DNA of 35,268 bases, taken from assembly GCA_947588885.1 (NCBI GenBank), contig CANQAH010000097.1, forward strand, positions 1-35,268. Reading direction: 5' to 3'. This DNA comes from an uncultured Clostridia bacterium (GTDB taxonomy: Bacteria > Bacillota > Clostridia > TANB77 > CAG-508). This document shows, in pieces, positions 8,913 through 18,163 of this stretch (its first letter is position 1; each line of letters opens with the position of its first letter). The notes under the pieces were generated by a model. The model had not been told where the DNA came from and did no database searches. It saw only the letters and a program-made list of their open reading frames with translations. The position numbers and the translations under genes are program-made.

Positions 8913-10754
8913 ATGTGTGGTATTTGTGGTATTGTGAATTATAAGCAAAATATTAGTAATGAAAAAATTATTTCTAATATGACTGATATATTGTCTCCTC
9001 GTGGTCCTGATGAGAAAGGATTTTATATTAATAATAATGTAAATTTAGGCCATAGAAGATTAATAGTAATTGATCCCGAAAATGGTTCACAACCTATGAA
9101 ATTTACCTTTCGAGGTAATACTTATATTATAGTTTATAATGGTCAAATTTATAATACTAATGAATTAAAAGAAATTTTATTAGAAAACGATTTTAATTTT
9201 AAGGGACATTGTGATACAGAAATTTTGTTAAAAGCTTATATTCATTTTGGATATAATGTTGTATCACATTTAAATGGAATATTTTCTTTTGCCATTTGGG
9301 ATTGTAGTAAAAATGAATTATTCATTGCAAGAGATCATTTTGGAATTAAACCATTTTATTACACCTATAAAAATAACAACTTTATATTTGCATCTGAAAT
9401 TAAATCTATTTTATCTCACCCTGATGTCTCACCTATTTTAGATGAACTTAGTATATATGAATTATTTGGTATTGGCCCATCTCATACTCCTGGCTTTACG
9501 CCTTTCAAAGATATTTTTGAATTAAAACCTGGATATTACGGTGTTTATGATGCTAATGGTTTAAAGATGGAACGATATTTTAAATTGATTACTGCTCCAC
9601 ATCTTGATAACTTTGAAGAGACTTGCAAAAAAATACAATATTATCTTGATGATAGTATTTCTAAGCAATTAGTTTCTGATGTTCCATTAGGTATGATGCT
9701 TTCAGGCGGTCTAGATTCAAGTATTATTACAGCATATGCTGCAAAATATTTTAAAGATTGCCCTGATAAATTTAAAACTTTTTCAGTTGACTATGTCGAT
9801 AATGATATTAATTTTAAAAAATCAGATTTTCAGCCAAATTCTGATACTGAATTTATTAATTTAATGATTGAACAATTTAAATGTAATCACTCTAAAATTG
9901 TTTTAGATACTCCTGAGCTTGCAAAATCATTATATAATGCAATGGTGGCACGTGATATGCCTGGAATGGCTGATGTTGACTCTTCTTTTTATTTATTCTG
10001 CAAAGAAATTAAAAAAGATGTTAGTGTAGTTCTTTCTGGAGAATGTTCTGATGAAATTTTTGCTGGTTATCCTTGGTTTTTCCGTAAAGATGCTTTAAGT
10101 AGTAATACTTTTCCTTGGTCTATAGCTATTTCAGAAAGACAAAATTTATTAAATCCATCTATTTCTTCTCAAATTAATTTGAAAGAATATATAGATTGCA
10201 GATATAATCAAGCTTTAAATGAAATTGAATATCTAGATTCTGACTCAAAAGAAACAATTGAAAAACGAAAAATATCTTATTTAACTTTAAATTGGTGGAT
10301 GCAAACTCTTTTAGATAGAACTGATAGAATGTCTATGTCATCTGGATTAGAAGTCAGAGTTCCTTTCTGTGATTATAGACTCGTACAATATATGTGGAAT
10401 GTACCATGGGAAATGAAAGCATTAGATGGCAGAGAAAAAGGTCTTCTTAGATATGCTGTTCGTAATGTTCTACCAGAAAAAATCGTAAAACGTAAGAAAA
10501 GTCCATATCCAAAAACACACAATCCTACTTATTTAAAAGTAGTTAAAGAAATGTTAAAAAATATTATTGATGATAATAATGCACCAATTAAAAATATTTT
10601 GAATCAAAATTATATTAAAGATATTTTAGAAACAGAAGGTAAAGCTTTTACGAGGCCATGGTTTGGTCAACTTATGACTGGACCTCAACTTATGGCATAT
10701 CTTTGCCAAGTTAACATGTGGCTTGAAAAATATCAACCTAAGATTGAAATATAA
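8913..10754 (+). CDS. asnB: Asparagine synthetase (glutamine-hydrolysing)
   Basis: A 613-residue two-domain enzyme that makes asparagine from aspartate, glutamine and ATP. The N-terminal class II glutaminase domain starts MCGICGIVNY, with the catalytic Cys exposed after Met removal, and has RGPDEKGFY and YNGQIYN. The synthetase domain has the PP-loop MLSGGLDSS (about residue 265) and SGECSDEIFAGYPWF. The start is fixed by the catalytic Cys2 and by GAAAGGA upstream. It is a single-gene unit closed by the long hairpin at 10758. Length matches AsnB. Confidence 0.95.
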   Translation: MCGICGIVNYKQNISNEKIISNMTDILSPRGPDEKGFYINNNVNLGHRRLIVIDPENGSQPMKFTFRGNTYIIVYNGQIYNTNELKEILLENDFNFKGHCDTEILLKAYIHFGYNVVSHLNGIFSFAIWDCSKNELFIARDHFGIKPFYYTYKNNNFIFASEIKSILSHPDVSPILDELSIYELFGIGPSHTPGFTPFKDIFELKPGYYGVYDANGLKMERYFKLITAPHLDNFEETCKKIQYYLDDSISKQLVSDVPLGMMLSGGLDSSIITAYAAKYFKDCPDKFKTFSVDYVDNDINFKKSDFQPNSDTEFINLMIEQFKCNHSKIVLDTPELAKSLYNAMVARDMPGMADVDSSFYLFCKEIKKDVSVVLSGECSDEIFAGYPWFFRKDALSSNTFPWSIAISERQNLLNPSISSQINLKEYIDCRYNQALNEIEYLDSDSKETIEKRKISYLTLNWWMQTLLDRTDRMSMSSGLEVRVPFCDYRLVQYMWNVPWEMKALDGREKGLLRYAVRNVLPEKIVKRKKSPYPKTHNPTYLKVVKEMLKNIIDDNNAPIKNILNQNYIKDILETEGKAFTRPWFGQLMTGPQLMAYLCQVNMWLEKYQPKIEI

Positions 10755-10757
10755 ATA

Positions 10758-10846
10758 AAAGCAAGTAAATTAATTATCTTAAAACTTCTAAAACACAGTT
10801 TTTGGCCGTGTGAATTTTAAGTCTAATTAATTTACCTGCTTTTTTC
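10758..10846. terminator. Long composite hairpin between asnB and a small convergent gene
   Basis: Outer arms of about 19 bases (AAAGCAAGTAAATTAATTA and TAATTAATTTACCTGCTTT) differ at one pair. Inside is a second stem CTTAAAA with TTTTAAG and then an ACACA / TGTG-type inner loop. A T-run follows on the plus strand and a weaker one on the minus strand, so it probably terminates both genes. It is much longer than a usual terminator. Confidence 0.65.
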
Positions 10847-10855
10847 TATGTATAA

Positions 10856-11047
10856 TTAAATTAAATTCAGCATTATGAAATTCATTAAGTTTTCTCCTAA
10901 AAAGATTATTATAATTGATAATAGTTCAAATATAATAGCAATACAAACTGCCCATAAACTTAAATCATCTTTTCTTGTTATTACAATTGCAAGTGATATA
11001 AGACTTACACATATCATTCCAACAACTTTAAGTATAAATATTTCCAT
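10856..11047 (-). CDS. Small membrane protein, 63 residues
   Basis: Two hydrophobic segments (about residues 3-23 and 32-57) are joined by a short charged loop RKDDLS. The ribosome site AAGGAGGT is near consensus and correctly spaced, which is the main reason to accept so short a gene. No family recognised. It converges on asnB and shares the long hairpin terminator. The region from 11048 to 11260 holds its upstream sequence and the bidirectional terminator at 11222. Confidence 0.6.
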   Translation of the reverse strand: MEIFILKVVGMICVSLISLAIVITRKDDLSLWAVCIAIIFELLSIIIIFLGENLMNFIMLNLI

Positions 11048-11221
11048 ATCTTTTACCTCCTTGATGTTAGATTTGTCTTAAGTATTTATGAATTCTATAA
11101 TATACATATATATTAACATAATTCGGCATTTTTTTCAACTTTTTACGATATATATACTTCTCAAGTGCTTTAAATTGTTGGATTTTTAACTGTTTTTTAC
11201 ATAATATATTCTAATATGTCT

Positions 11222-11254
11222 AAAAAACGAAATGTAATTAACATTTCGTTTTTT
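11222..11254. terminator. Bidirectional terminator after the WG-repeat operon
   Basis: AAAAAACGAAATGT pairs perfectly with ACATTTCGTTTTTT around AATTA. T-runs occur on both strands; it lies just after the stop codon of the gene ending at 11261. Confidence 0.85.
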
Positions 11255-11260
11255 AGGTTT

Positions 11261-12661
11261 TTATTTAATTTTTAAAATGCCCCATTTTCCGTCTTTTTTT
11301 ACAAATGCTAAACCATTATGTAAATTTCTGGTTTCTTCATATTTTAGTTCTATAACTTTTTCTCCTGATTCATCTATATATCCTGCTTTATTATCTATTT
11401 TGACAGCTGCATATTTTTCATTAAACTCATAAGCTTTATCATAGTCGCAATTTATAACAAGCTTTCCAGTTGAAGTATTAAAATATCCTTTTGTTGTTTC
11501 TGTTGAATTGTCTGGATCAATTGTAAATTTTTCTGGAAGATCTGTACTTCTTGCCTCTTCTCCTTCAGTTGTTACTATATCTATATCTGTACATACTTTT
11601 AATTCTTTTTTAGTTACTTTTTTGAACTCAGCTGCATTTAAATCTGAATCTGTTTCATATATTTTATCACTATGATGGTCATAATAATATGAAACTTCAT
11701 TTTCATCTTCTGATATTTTTACTTCATCATCAATTTTATATTCTGAATCTACTGTATAATATTTGTCTGAATCTTTAACTATGATTCCTTTTTCAGTAGC
11801 ATCTTCTTTGTTTGTATATTCTCCATAAAAAATATTAGAATATTTTTCTTCTAGTAATATTTCTCCTGTTTCATTATCTATTATTCCATATTTATTATCT
11901 TTTACAATTACAGATACATCTTCATCTAATTCTTCAATATTGTCAGCTTCTATGCTTGGCTCTACTTTCCATTCTTCTTTTTCTTCTACTTCAGCAGGAT
12001 TTGAATTGTCATCATTTTTTAAGTCTTTATATGTATTAATTACATTTTGTAATTTAAAATCAAAATCTTGTACTTGTTCTTGTACAAATTCTGGTAATAG
12101 TTCTTGTCTATAGCAATAATAGATTCCACCAATTATGATTGCAGCGACAATTATCATAAATAAAAGTTTATTAAACATTCTTTGAAATATGTTTTTCTTA
12201 ATTTTTATTTTTTTCTTTTTTTCTTTCTTAGGTTTTTCTTCTTTTACTTTTACATTCTTTTTTGGTGTTTCTTTTTTTTCTGGTTCTTCTTCTGGCTTTT
12301 TATCTATTATTTCTAGCTCTATTCCTTCTTGTTTAGCTTGTCTAATTGCTTCTTGTTTTTCCGCTTCTTTAATTTGCTCTTCAAGTTTGATTTTTTCTTG
12401 TTTTCTAATTTCATTTAATTTCTTTTTATCTTCATCAGCTTTTTTCTTTTTAGGAGTTTCTTCTATTTTTTCTACTTTTACTTCAGTCTTCTTGTCTTCT
12501 TTTAAAGTAGTGTTTTCTTCTTTTTTTGGTTCAGTTTTCTTTTCTTCATTTGATTCATTTTTTTCTTTCACTTCTTTTGATACTTCTTTAATTTTTGTAC
12601 CACAGTTTATGCAGAATACTGAATCATCTTTAATTTCTTTTTTACATTTTGGGCATTTCAT
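11261..12661 (-). CDS. Zinc-ribbon, membrane-anchored WG-repeat protein
   Basis: About 466 residues. The N-terminus is a zinc ribbon (MKCPKCKKEI, then CINCGTKI), followed by about 130 residues rich in Lys and Glu, probably coiled or disordered, then one membrane segment (LLFMIIVAAIIIGGIYYCY) and an outer region with WG-type beta repeats such as NKYGIIDNETGEILLEEKY and AGYIDESGEKVIELKYEE, ending in KDGKWGILKIK. The start was chosen at the third possible ATG because GGAGG lies seven bases upstream, inside the leader; an upstream ATG at 12679 would overlap the previous stop. It is paired with the related gene upstream. Function unknown; zinc ribbon inside and WG repeats outside suggests a sensor or scaffold, by inference only. 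Confidence 0.8.
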   Translation of the reverse strand: MKCPKCKKEIKDDSVFCINCGTKIKEVSKEVKEKNESNEEKKTEPKKEENTTLKEDKKTEVKVEKIEETPKKKKADEDKKKLNEIRKQEKIKLEEQIKEAEKQEAIRQAKQEGIELEIIDKKPEEEPEKKETPKKNVKVKEEKPKKEKKKKIKIKKNIFQRMFNKLLFMIIVAAIIIGGIYYCYRQELLPEFVQEQVQDFDFKLQNVINTYKDLKNDDNSNPAEVEEKEEWKVEPSIEADNIEELDEDVSVIVKDNKYGIIDNETGEILLEEKYSNIFYGEYTNKEDATEKGIIVKDSDKYYTVDSEYKIDDEVKISEDENEVSYYYDHHSDKIYETDSDLNAAEFKKVTKKELKVCTDIDIVTTEGEEARSTDLPEKFTIDPDNSTETTKGYFNTSTGKLVINCDYDKAYEFNEKYAAVKIDNKAGYIDESGEKVIELKYEETRNLHNGLAFVKKDGKWGILKIK

Positions 12662-12675
12662 TTTCATTCCTCCTA

Positions 12676-14202
12676 TCATTTTATTAATTCTTCTATTGTC
12701 TTATATTCGTTAAATGCATCTTCTATATGCTGTTTTCTTGCTTCGTCTGTAAAAGTATCAGAAAAAGTTGTTTCATTTAACTTTATGTCTTTTAATTCAT
12801 ATCCATCATCTTCTAAGCTATAAGCTTTTTTATCTATATCAGTTATTTTTTCCTCTAATCCATTTTCTGTATATATTGTTACCATTTCTTCATTGTAAGA
12901 TATCCCTAGAGGATCTGTTTCAAAAGCATATGTGTTGTTTTTCTTGTTATATCCAATTCTTTTAAATGGTCCATTCCAAACTTGCCCTACTCTTTCTACT
13001 TCATTACTGCTATTAATTTTATAAACATCATAGCTTGTATTGTCTCTAGGACCGCCTTCCATTCCATCATAAAACATTAACTCTGGTATTTTGTCATTAT
13101 CTAAATCTACGAATGTAATTGTAGGATAAGTTCCACGTGCTGAAACAAAATCTTTTAAATTTCCAGCTAATAAGTAATCTGAATATATTTTCTTCCAATC
13201 AACTGATACATTTTCTTTAGTTTGTTCTGTCTCTTCTGTTTTATCATTAATTTTAATTAATGTCCAGTTTCCATCTATTTTAACCCAAGCATTTCCATTA
13301 TGAATATTTTGTGCGTCTTCAAATTCCAAATCATAAACTTTTTCATTATTTTCATTTATGAAATAGGCTTTACCATCTTTCTTTACTGCTGCAACATTAT
13401 TTATAAATTGTGTACCATTTTCGTATTCTGGTTCTATTTCAATTTTTCCTGTTTTTACATTAAAGTACCCTACTTTAGAACTAGCTTTCATTTCATCTTC
13501 TTCTTTTTCATAGCATAAATCTAATGTTGCACCTATTTTATTAAATCTTTTTACAATTGTACTATTTGATTCATAAGGAGAATATTCATATTCTTCTGTA
13601 TACACTTCTTTTTTATTTGGTTCATAATAATTTAATGATCCTCCACCATGTGGTGACATTTCATAGTCTTCAATTTCAAATGTGCTTAAATTTATTTTTT
13701 CAGTTTTTGTGTCTGTCATTCCAACTATATATTCATAATCTTCTTCTGCTATATCTGAATACATATTTACATATTTAGGCTCTAATATTATTTCACCTGT
13801 TTTGTTACTAATTAATCCGTATTTTTCATTGATTTTAATTAATGAAACTTCATCAGTTGTTCTCTCTGTATATGTAGTAAATATCATTGTTTCAGGATTT
13901 AATATTTCTTCTATTTGAGCATCTTTATATTTATCTTCGTCAAGAACTTTTATAATTGTATACGGTTCTTGTTTTTCTTCCTCAGTTGTATTTTCACTAT
14001 TTTTACTAGTTTCATTATTATTTTCTATTCCAAAAATGCTATCAACTTTTTCAAGCATTGGCTTCAAAAAATTTTCTATTTTATTAGGTAAAAGTTTTTG
14101 AGTATGTAGAATATATGTAGCAACAATTGCAACAATTACTAAAATTATAATTGTAATAATAATCTTAGGCAATATTTTTTTCTTTTCTTTTGTTTTACTC
14201 AT
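12676..14202 (-). CDS. Membrane-anchored WG-repeat protein
   Basis: A 508-residue protein with one N-terminal membrane segment (about 11-30), a linker, then WG-type repeats (KYGLISNKTGEIILEPKY near 125; VGYFNVKTGKIEIEPEYENG; VKIDGNWTLIKI near 310). The last 180 residues form a separate domain with FVDLDNDKIPELMFYDG, resembling FG-GAP or VCBS-like acidic loops found in surface proteins. It begins 12 bases after the mutS stop and is followed closely by a second WG-repeat gene, so all three may be co-transcribed. Probably displayed outside the cell membrane. No specific role can be given. Confidence 0.8.
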   Translation of the reverse strand: MSKTKEKKKILPKIIITIIILVIVAIVATYILHTQKLLPNKIENFLKPMLEKVDSIFGIENNNETSKNSENTTEEEKQEPYTIIKVLDEDKYKDAQIEEILNPETMIFTTYTERTTDEVSLIKINEKYGLISNKTGEIILEPKYVNMYSDIAEEDYEYIVGMTDTKTEKINLSTFEIEDYEMSPHGGGSLNYYEPNKKEVYTEEYEYSPYESNSTIVKRFNKIGATLDLCYEKEEDEMKASSKVGYFNVKTGKIEIEPEYENGTQFINNVAAVKKDGKAYFINENNEKVYDLEFEDAQNIHNGNAWVKIDGNWTLIKINDKTEETEQTKENVSVDWKKIYSDYLLAGNLKDFVSARGTYPTITFVDLDNDKIPELMFYDGMEGGPRDNTSYDVYKINSSNEVERVGQVWNGPFKRIGYNKKNNTYAFETDPLGISYNEEMVTIYTENGLEEKITDIDKKAYSLEDDGYELKDIKLNETTFSDTFTDEARKQHIEDAFNEYKTIEELIK

Positions 14203-14214
14203 TTTAGCAATCTC

Positions 14215-16821
14215 CTAATTTAATTTTTCTTTTAATTTAACTATTGTATTTAATGCATCTATTGGTGTTAACTCATTAATATTAATCTTATCTAGTTCTG
14301 TAGCAAGATCTGCTAACTTATAATTGTACATATCTAACTGTCCAGAAACTTGTTTTTTCATTTCTTTCTCTTCTTGCTTCTCTTTTATTTTAACTTTCTT
14401 TTCTAAAGTTTTCAATATCTCATTTGCTCTTGTTATCATTTTATTTGGAGCACCTGCAAGTTTAGCTACATGTATACCATAACTTTCATCAGTTCCTCCT
14501 GGTATAATTTTTCTTAAGAAAATTACATCTTCACCTTTTTCTTTTACTGCTACTTGATAATTTTTTACTCCTTCTAATTTTTCTTCTAGTGTTGTTAATT
14601 CATGATAATGTGTTGCAAATAATGTTTTACATCCTATATTATTAGAATCTGCAACATATTCTGCAACAGCCCATGCAATAGCTAAACCATCATATGTTGA
14701 TGTTCCTCTTCCAATTTCATCCAGTATTACTAAACTATTTTTAGTAGCATTTTTTAATATGTTTGCTACTTCTGTCATTTCAACCATAAATGTACTTTGT
14801 CCCATACTTAGGTCGTCAGAAGCTCCAACTCTTGTAAATATTTTATCTACAACTCCAATTTTTGCAGATTCTGCTGGTACAAAGCATCCGATTTGAGCCA
14901 TTAATGTAATTAATGCAACTTGTCTCATATATGTTGATTTACCAGCCATGTTTGGTCCAGTAATAATTGATAATCTATCTTCTCTTCTGTTTAAATATGT
15001 ATCATTTTCTACAAACATTTCATTGTTCATCATTTTTTCGATAACTGGATGTCTTCCATTTTTTATAAGTATTTCATCTTCATCATCTACTTTTGGTTTG
15101 CAGTATTCATTTGCTTCTGCTACATTAGCAAAATTATTTAATACGTCGACTATCGCAACTATATTTGATGCTTTTTGTAATCTTTCTATTTGGGATGAAA
15201 TTTGTGTTCTAATTTTTACAAATTCTTCATATTCTAAAGTTATTATTCTTTCTTCTGCACCTAATACTTTGTCTTCTATTTCTTTTAATTCTTCTGTTAT
15301 AAATCTTTCAGCACCAGTTAAAGTTTGTTTTCTTATATATCTACTTGGTACTTGGTTTAAGAATGATCTTGTTATTTCTATATAATATCCAAAAACTTTT
15401 GTATAGCCAACTCTTAATGTTTTTATTCCTGTTGCTTCTCTTTCTTTTGCTTCAATATTCACCAACCAATTTTTCCCTTCTGTTGCTGCCTTTTTGCATT
15501 CATCAATTTCTGGATCATATCCTTTTTTTATTATTCCACCTTCTTTTAATGTAATTGGTGGTTCATCTACTATTGATTTTTCTATAAGTTCTTCTATGTC
15601 TTTTAATTCATCAAGTTCTTCATATAATTTTTTTAACATTGGAGATTTTGTTTGTTTTAGTTCTTCTTTAAGTTCAGGTAATTTTGATAAAGAGTTTTTT
15701 AATGAAACTAAGTCTCTTGCATTAGCATTTCCATATGAAATCCTTCCTGCAAGTCTTTCTATGTCATAAACTTTATTTAATGTTTCAACTATATCTCCTC
15801 TTAATATTATATTTTCTTTTAATTCTTCAACTGAATCTAATCTTTCATTTATTTCCTTAACATCTACTAATGGATCATTTATCCATCTTCTAAGAGTTCT
15901 TCCTCCCATTGATGTTGATGTTTTATCTAATACCCAAATCAATGTTCCTCTTTTTGATTTGTCTCTCATTCTTTCAGTAAGTTCTAAGTTTCTTCTTGCT
16001 GAAATATCAAGTGACATATATCTTGTTGTTTTATATAATTTTATTGTATTTATATGGTCTAATTTTATTTTTTGAGTTTGATTTAAATATTCTGTAAGTC
16101 CGTTTATTGCTGCAACAGCAAATAAGTTATCTTTTAATTCTTTATCTGTTTCATTATCAATTGTATATATTCTTTCAAGTAATTCTGTTTCTTCTGAAAA
16201 AGCTTCTTCTTCAATATTTGAAATGCAAATATTAATTCTATCTTTAATTATTGAAATTTCTTTTTCTGAATCTGTCATCATTTTATTTGCAATTATTTCT
16301 GCTGGTGCAAATCTAGCAATTTCATCTAATAATTTTTCAAAATTATTATTTTCTGTTATTTGTGTTGCAAAAAAATCTCCTGTACTTACATCACAAACTG
16401 CTACTCCAAAAAATAGTCCTTTTTTTACAATTGACATTATAAAATTATTTTTCTTTTCATCTAGCAAATTTGTTTCTATTACTGTTCCTGGTGTAACAAC
16501 ACGTATTACATCTCTTTTTACTATTCCTTTTGCTGTTTTAGGATCTTCTAATTGTTCACATATTGCTACTTTATATCCTTTAGATATTAATTTAGATATA
16601 TATATTTCTGCTGAATGAAATGGCACTCCACACATTGGAGCTTTTTCTTCTAGTCCACAAGCTTTACCTGTAAGCGTTATTTCTAGTTCTCTTGATGCTG
16701 TTAAAGCATCATCAAAAAACATTTCGTAAAAGTCTCCTAATCTATAAAACAAAATGCAATCTTTATATTCCTCTTTTTTTTGCATGTAATGCTGCATCAT
16801 TGGTGATAATTGTTCAGCCAT
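14215..16821 (-). CDS. mutS: DNA mismatch repair protein MutS
   Basis: Recognises mismatches and starts repair. About 868 residues. Domain I carries the mismatch-reading GDFYEMFFDDA (F-Y-E). The ATPase domain has Walker A GPNMAGKSTYMRQ, then GRGTSTYDGLAIAW and ATHYHELTTLE. The C-terminus is a coiled Lys/Glu-rich tail and dimerisation segment. I place the start at MAEQLSPMMQHY because GAAAGGAACG lies just upstream; the longer alternative from 16881 would overlap miaB and lacks a good site. miaB-mutS adjacency is common in Clostridia. mutL is not in the window. Confidence 0.95.
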   Translation of the reverse strand: MAEQLSPMMQHYMQKKEEYKDCILFYRLGDFYEMFFDDALTASRELEITLTGKACGLEEKAPMCGVPFHSAEIYISKLISKGYKVAICEQLEDPKTAKGIVKRDVIRVVTPGTVIETNLLDEKKNNFIMSIVKKGLFFGVAVCDVSTGDFFATQITENNNFEKLLDEIARFAPAEIIANKMMTDSEKEISIIKDRINICISNIEEEAFSEETELLERIYTIDNETDKELKDNLFAVAAINGLTEYLNQTQKIKLDHINTIKLYKTTRYMSLDISARRNLELTERMRDKSKRGTLIWVLDKTSTSMGGRTLRRWINDPLVDVKEINERLDSVEELKENIILRGDIVETLNKVYDIERLAGRISYGNANARDLVSLKNSLSKLPELKEELKQTKSPMLKKLYEELDELKDIEELIEKSIVDEPPITLKEGGIIKKGYDPEIDECKKAATEGKNWLVNIEAKEREATGIKTLRVGYTKVFGYYIEITRSFLNQVPSRYIRKQTLTGAERFITEELKEIEDKVLGAEERIITLEYEEFVKIRTQISSQIERLQKASNIVAIVDVLNNFANVAEANEYCKPKVDDEDEILIKNGRHPVIEKMMNNEMFVENDTYLNRREDRLSIITGPNMAGKSTYMRQVALITLMAQIGCFVPAESAKIGVVDKIFTRVGASDDLSMGQSTFMVEMTEVANILKNATKNSLVILDEIGRGTSTYDGLAIAWAVAEYVADSNNIGCKTLFATHYHELTTLEEKLEGVKNYQVAVKEKGEDVIFLRKIIPGGTDESYGIHVAKLAGAPNKMITRANEILKTLEKKVKIKEKQEEKEMKKQVSGQLDMYNYKLADLATELDKININELTPIDALNTIVKLKEKLN

Positions 16822-16853
16822 TTTTTCGTTCCTTTCTACATTTCTTAGTGCTA

Positions 16854-18161
16854 TTATAGTGTTTTGCCACTTAAGTACCATTTATGTTCTTCTGTAATTT
16901 TTATATCTATCATTTTTCCAATTAAATCTGCCGGTCCTCTGAAATTTACTACTTTATTTGAATCTGTTCTTCCTGTTAACATATCTTTGTCATTTTTACT
17001 ATATCCATCTACTAATATTTTCTGTGTTGTTCCAATATACTTTTCATTGTTTTCAGATACTTTGCTATCATATAATTCTTTTAATCTTTCAAATCTTTCA
17101 TGTTTTATTTCTTCAGGTATCTGATTTTCTTTTTTATCAGCAACTGTCCCAATTCTTCTTGAAAAAATAAACATAAAAATTTGTTCAAAATTTACTTTTC
17201 GTACAACATCTAAAGTATCTTCAAAATTTTCTTCAGTTTCTCCTGGGAATCCTACTATAATATCTGTTGAAAAAAGTACTCCAGGTATTTTCTTTTTCAT
17301 TTTATCAACTAGGCTTAAATATTGTTCTTTGGTATATTTTCTATTCATTTCTTTTAATACTTCTGTGCTTCCTGACTGTAATGGAAGATGTATTATCTTA
17401 GAAACTTTCTCATTATTAGCTATCGCGTCAATAACATCATCTGTAAAATCTTTTGGATGTGGTGAAATAAATCTAATTCTTTCAATTCCATCTATTTTAC
17501 AAACATCATTTAATAAATTGGCAAATTTATAATTATCTCCACCATCATATGAGTTTACATTTTGTCCAAGTAATGTAATTTCCTTATATCCATCTTTTGC
17601 AAGAGTTTTTACTTCTTCAATAATCTTTTCTGGTTTTCTGCTTCTTTCTCTTCCTCTAACATATGGAACTATGCAATAAGAACAGAAATTATTACATCCA
17701 TACATAATAGTAACAGATGCTTTATATTTATCATTTCTACTTATTGGTAAGTCTTCTATAACTTCTCCATCTATATCAATTACATCTCTGACTTTTTTTC
17801 TTTCTTCAATTGTTTTTAATAAATCTTCCTCAAATTTATGTAATGTATGTGTTCCAAAAACAATGTCAGTATAGTTATAACTTTTCTTAATTTTTTCTAA
17901 TACATGTGGTTCTTGCATCATGCAACCACCAATAGCAATGATTGTGCCTTTTTCTTCTTTTTGCTTTTTTAATTCTCCTAGTTTTCCAAAAAGTCTTTCT
18001 TCAGCATTTTCTCTAACACAACATGTATTGTATATAACTAAATCCGCTTCTTCAACATTTTCTGTTTTGACAAATCCTATTTTTTCAACTATTCCGGCAA
18101 TTTTTTCTGAGTCGTTTTCATTTAGTTGACATCCCATTGTCGTTATAAAATATTTTTTCAT
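16854..18161 (-). CDS. miaB: tRNA methylthiotransferase MiaB
   Basis: Radical-SAM enzyme that adds a methylthio group to N6-isopentenyladenosine at tRNA position 37. About 435 residues from MKKYFITTMGCQLNENDSE. The N-terminal domain carries the first cluster cysteines (MGCQ, NTCCVRE, GGCMMQ) and the radical-SAM motif is CNNFCSYC in MYGCNNFCSYCIVPYVRGRE. A C-terminal TRAM domain ends at SGKTL. The start is placed at 18161 because AGAGGAATAG precedes it; the ATG is two bases after the upstream stop. Translation coupling with the transglutaminase-like gene is likely. Confidence 0.95.
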   Translation of the reverse strand: MKKYFITTMGCQLNENDSEKIAGIVEKIGFVKTENVEEADLVIYNTCCVRENAEERLFGKLGELKKQKEEKGTIIAIGGCMMQEPHVLEKIKKSYNYTDIVFGTHTLHKFEEDLLKTIEERKKVRDVIDIDGEVIEDLPISRNDKYKASVTIMYGCNNFCSYCIVPYVRGRERSRKPEKIIEEVKTLAKDGYKEITLLGQNVNSYDGGDNYKFANLLNDVCKIDGIERIRFISPHPKDFTDDVIDAIANNEKVSKIIHLPLQSGSTEVLKEMNRKYTKEQYLSLVDKMKKKIPGVLFSTDIIVGFPGETEENFEDTLDVVRKVNFEQIFMFIFSRRIGTVADKKENQIPEEIKHERFERLKELYDSKVSENNEKYIGTTQKILVDGYSKNDKDMLTGRTDSNKVVNFRGPADLIGKMIDIKITEEHKWYLSGKTL

Positions 18162-18163
18162 AT

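Noticed and set aside
12189..12713. Long plus-strand open frame opposite the WG-repeat gene
   Set aside because: It is the antisense of the Lys/Glu-rich region, giving Phe/Ser-rich low-complexity protein with no ribosome site.
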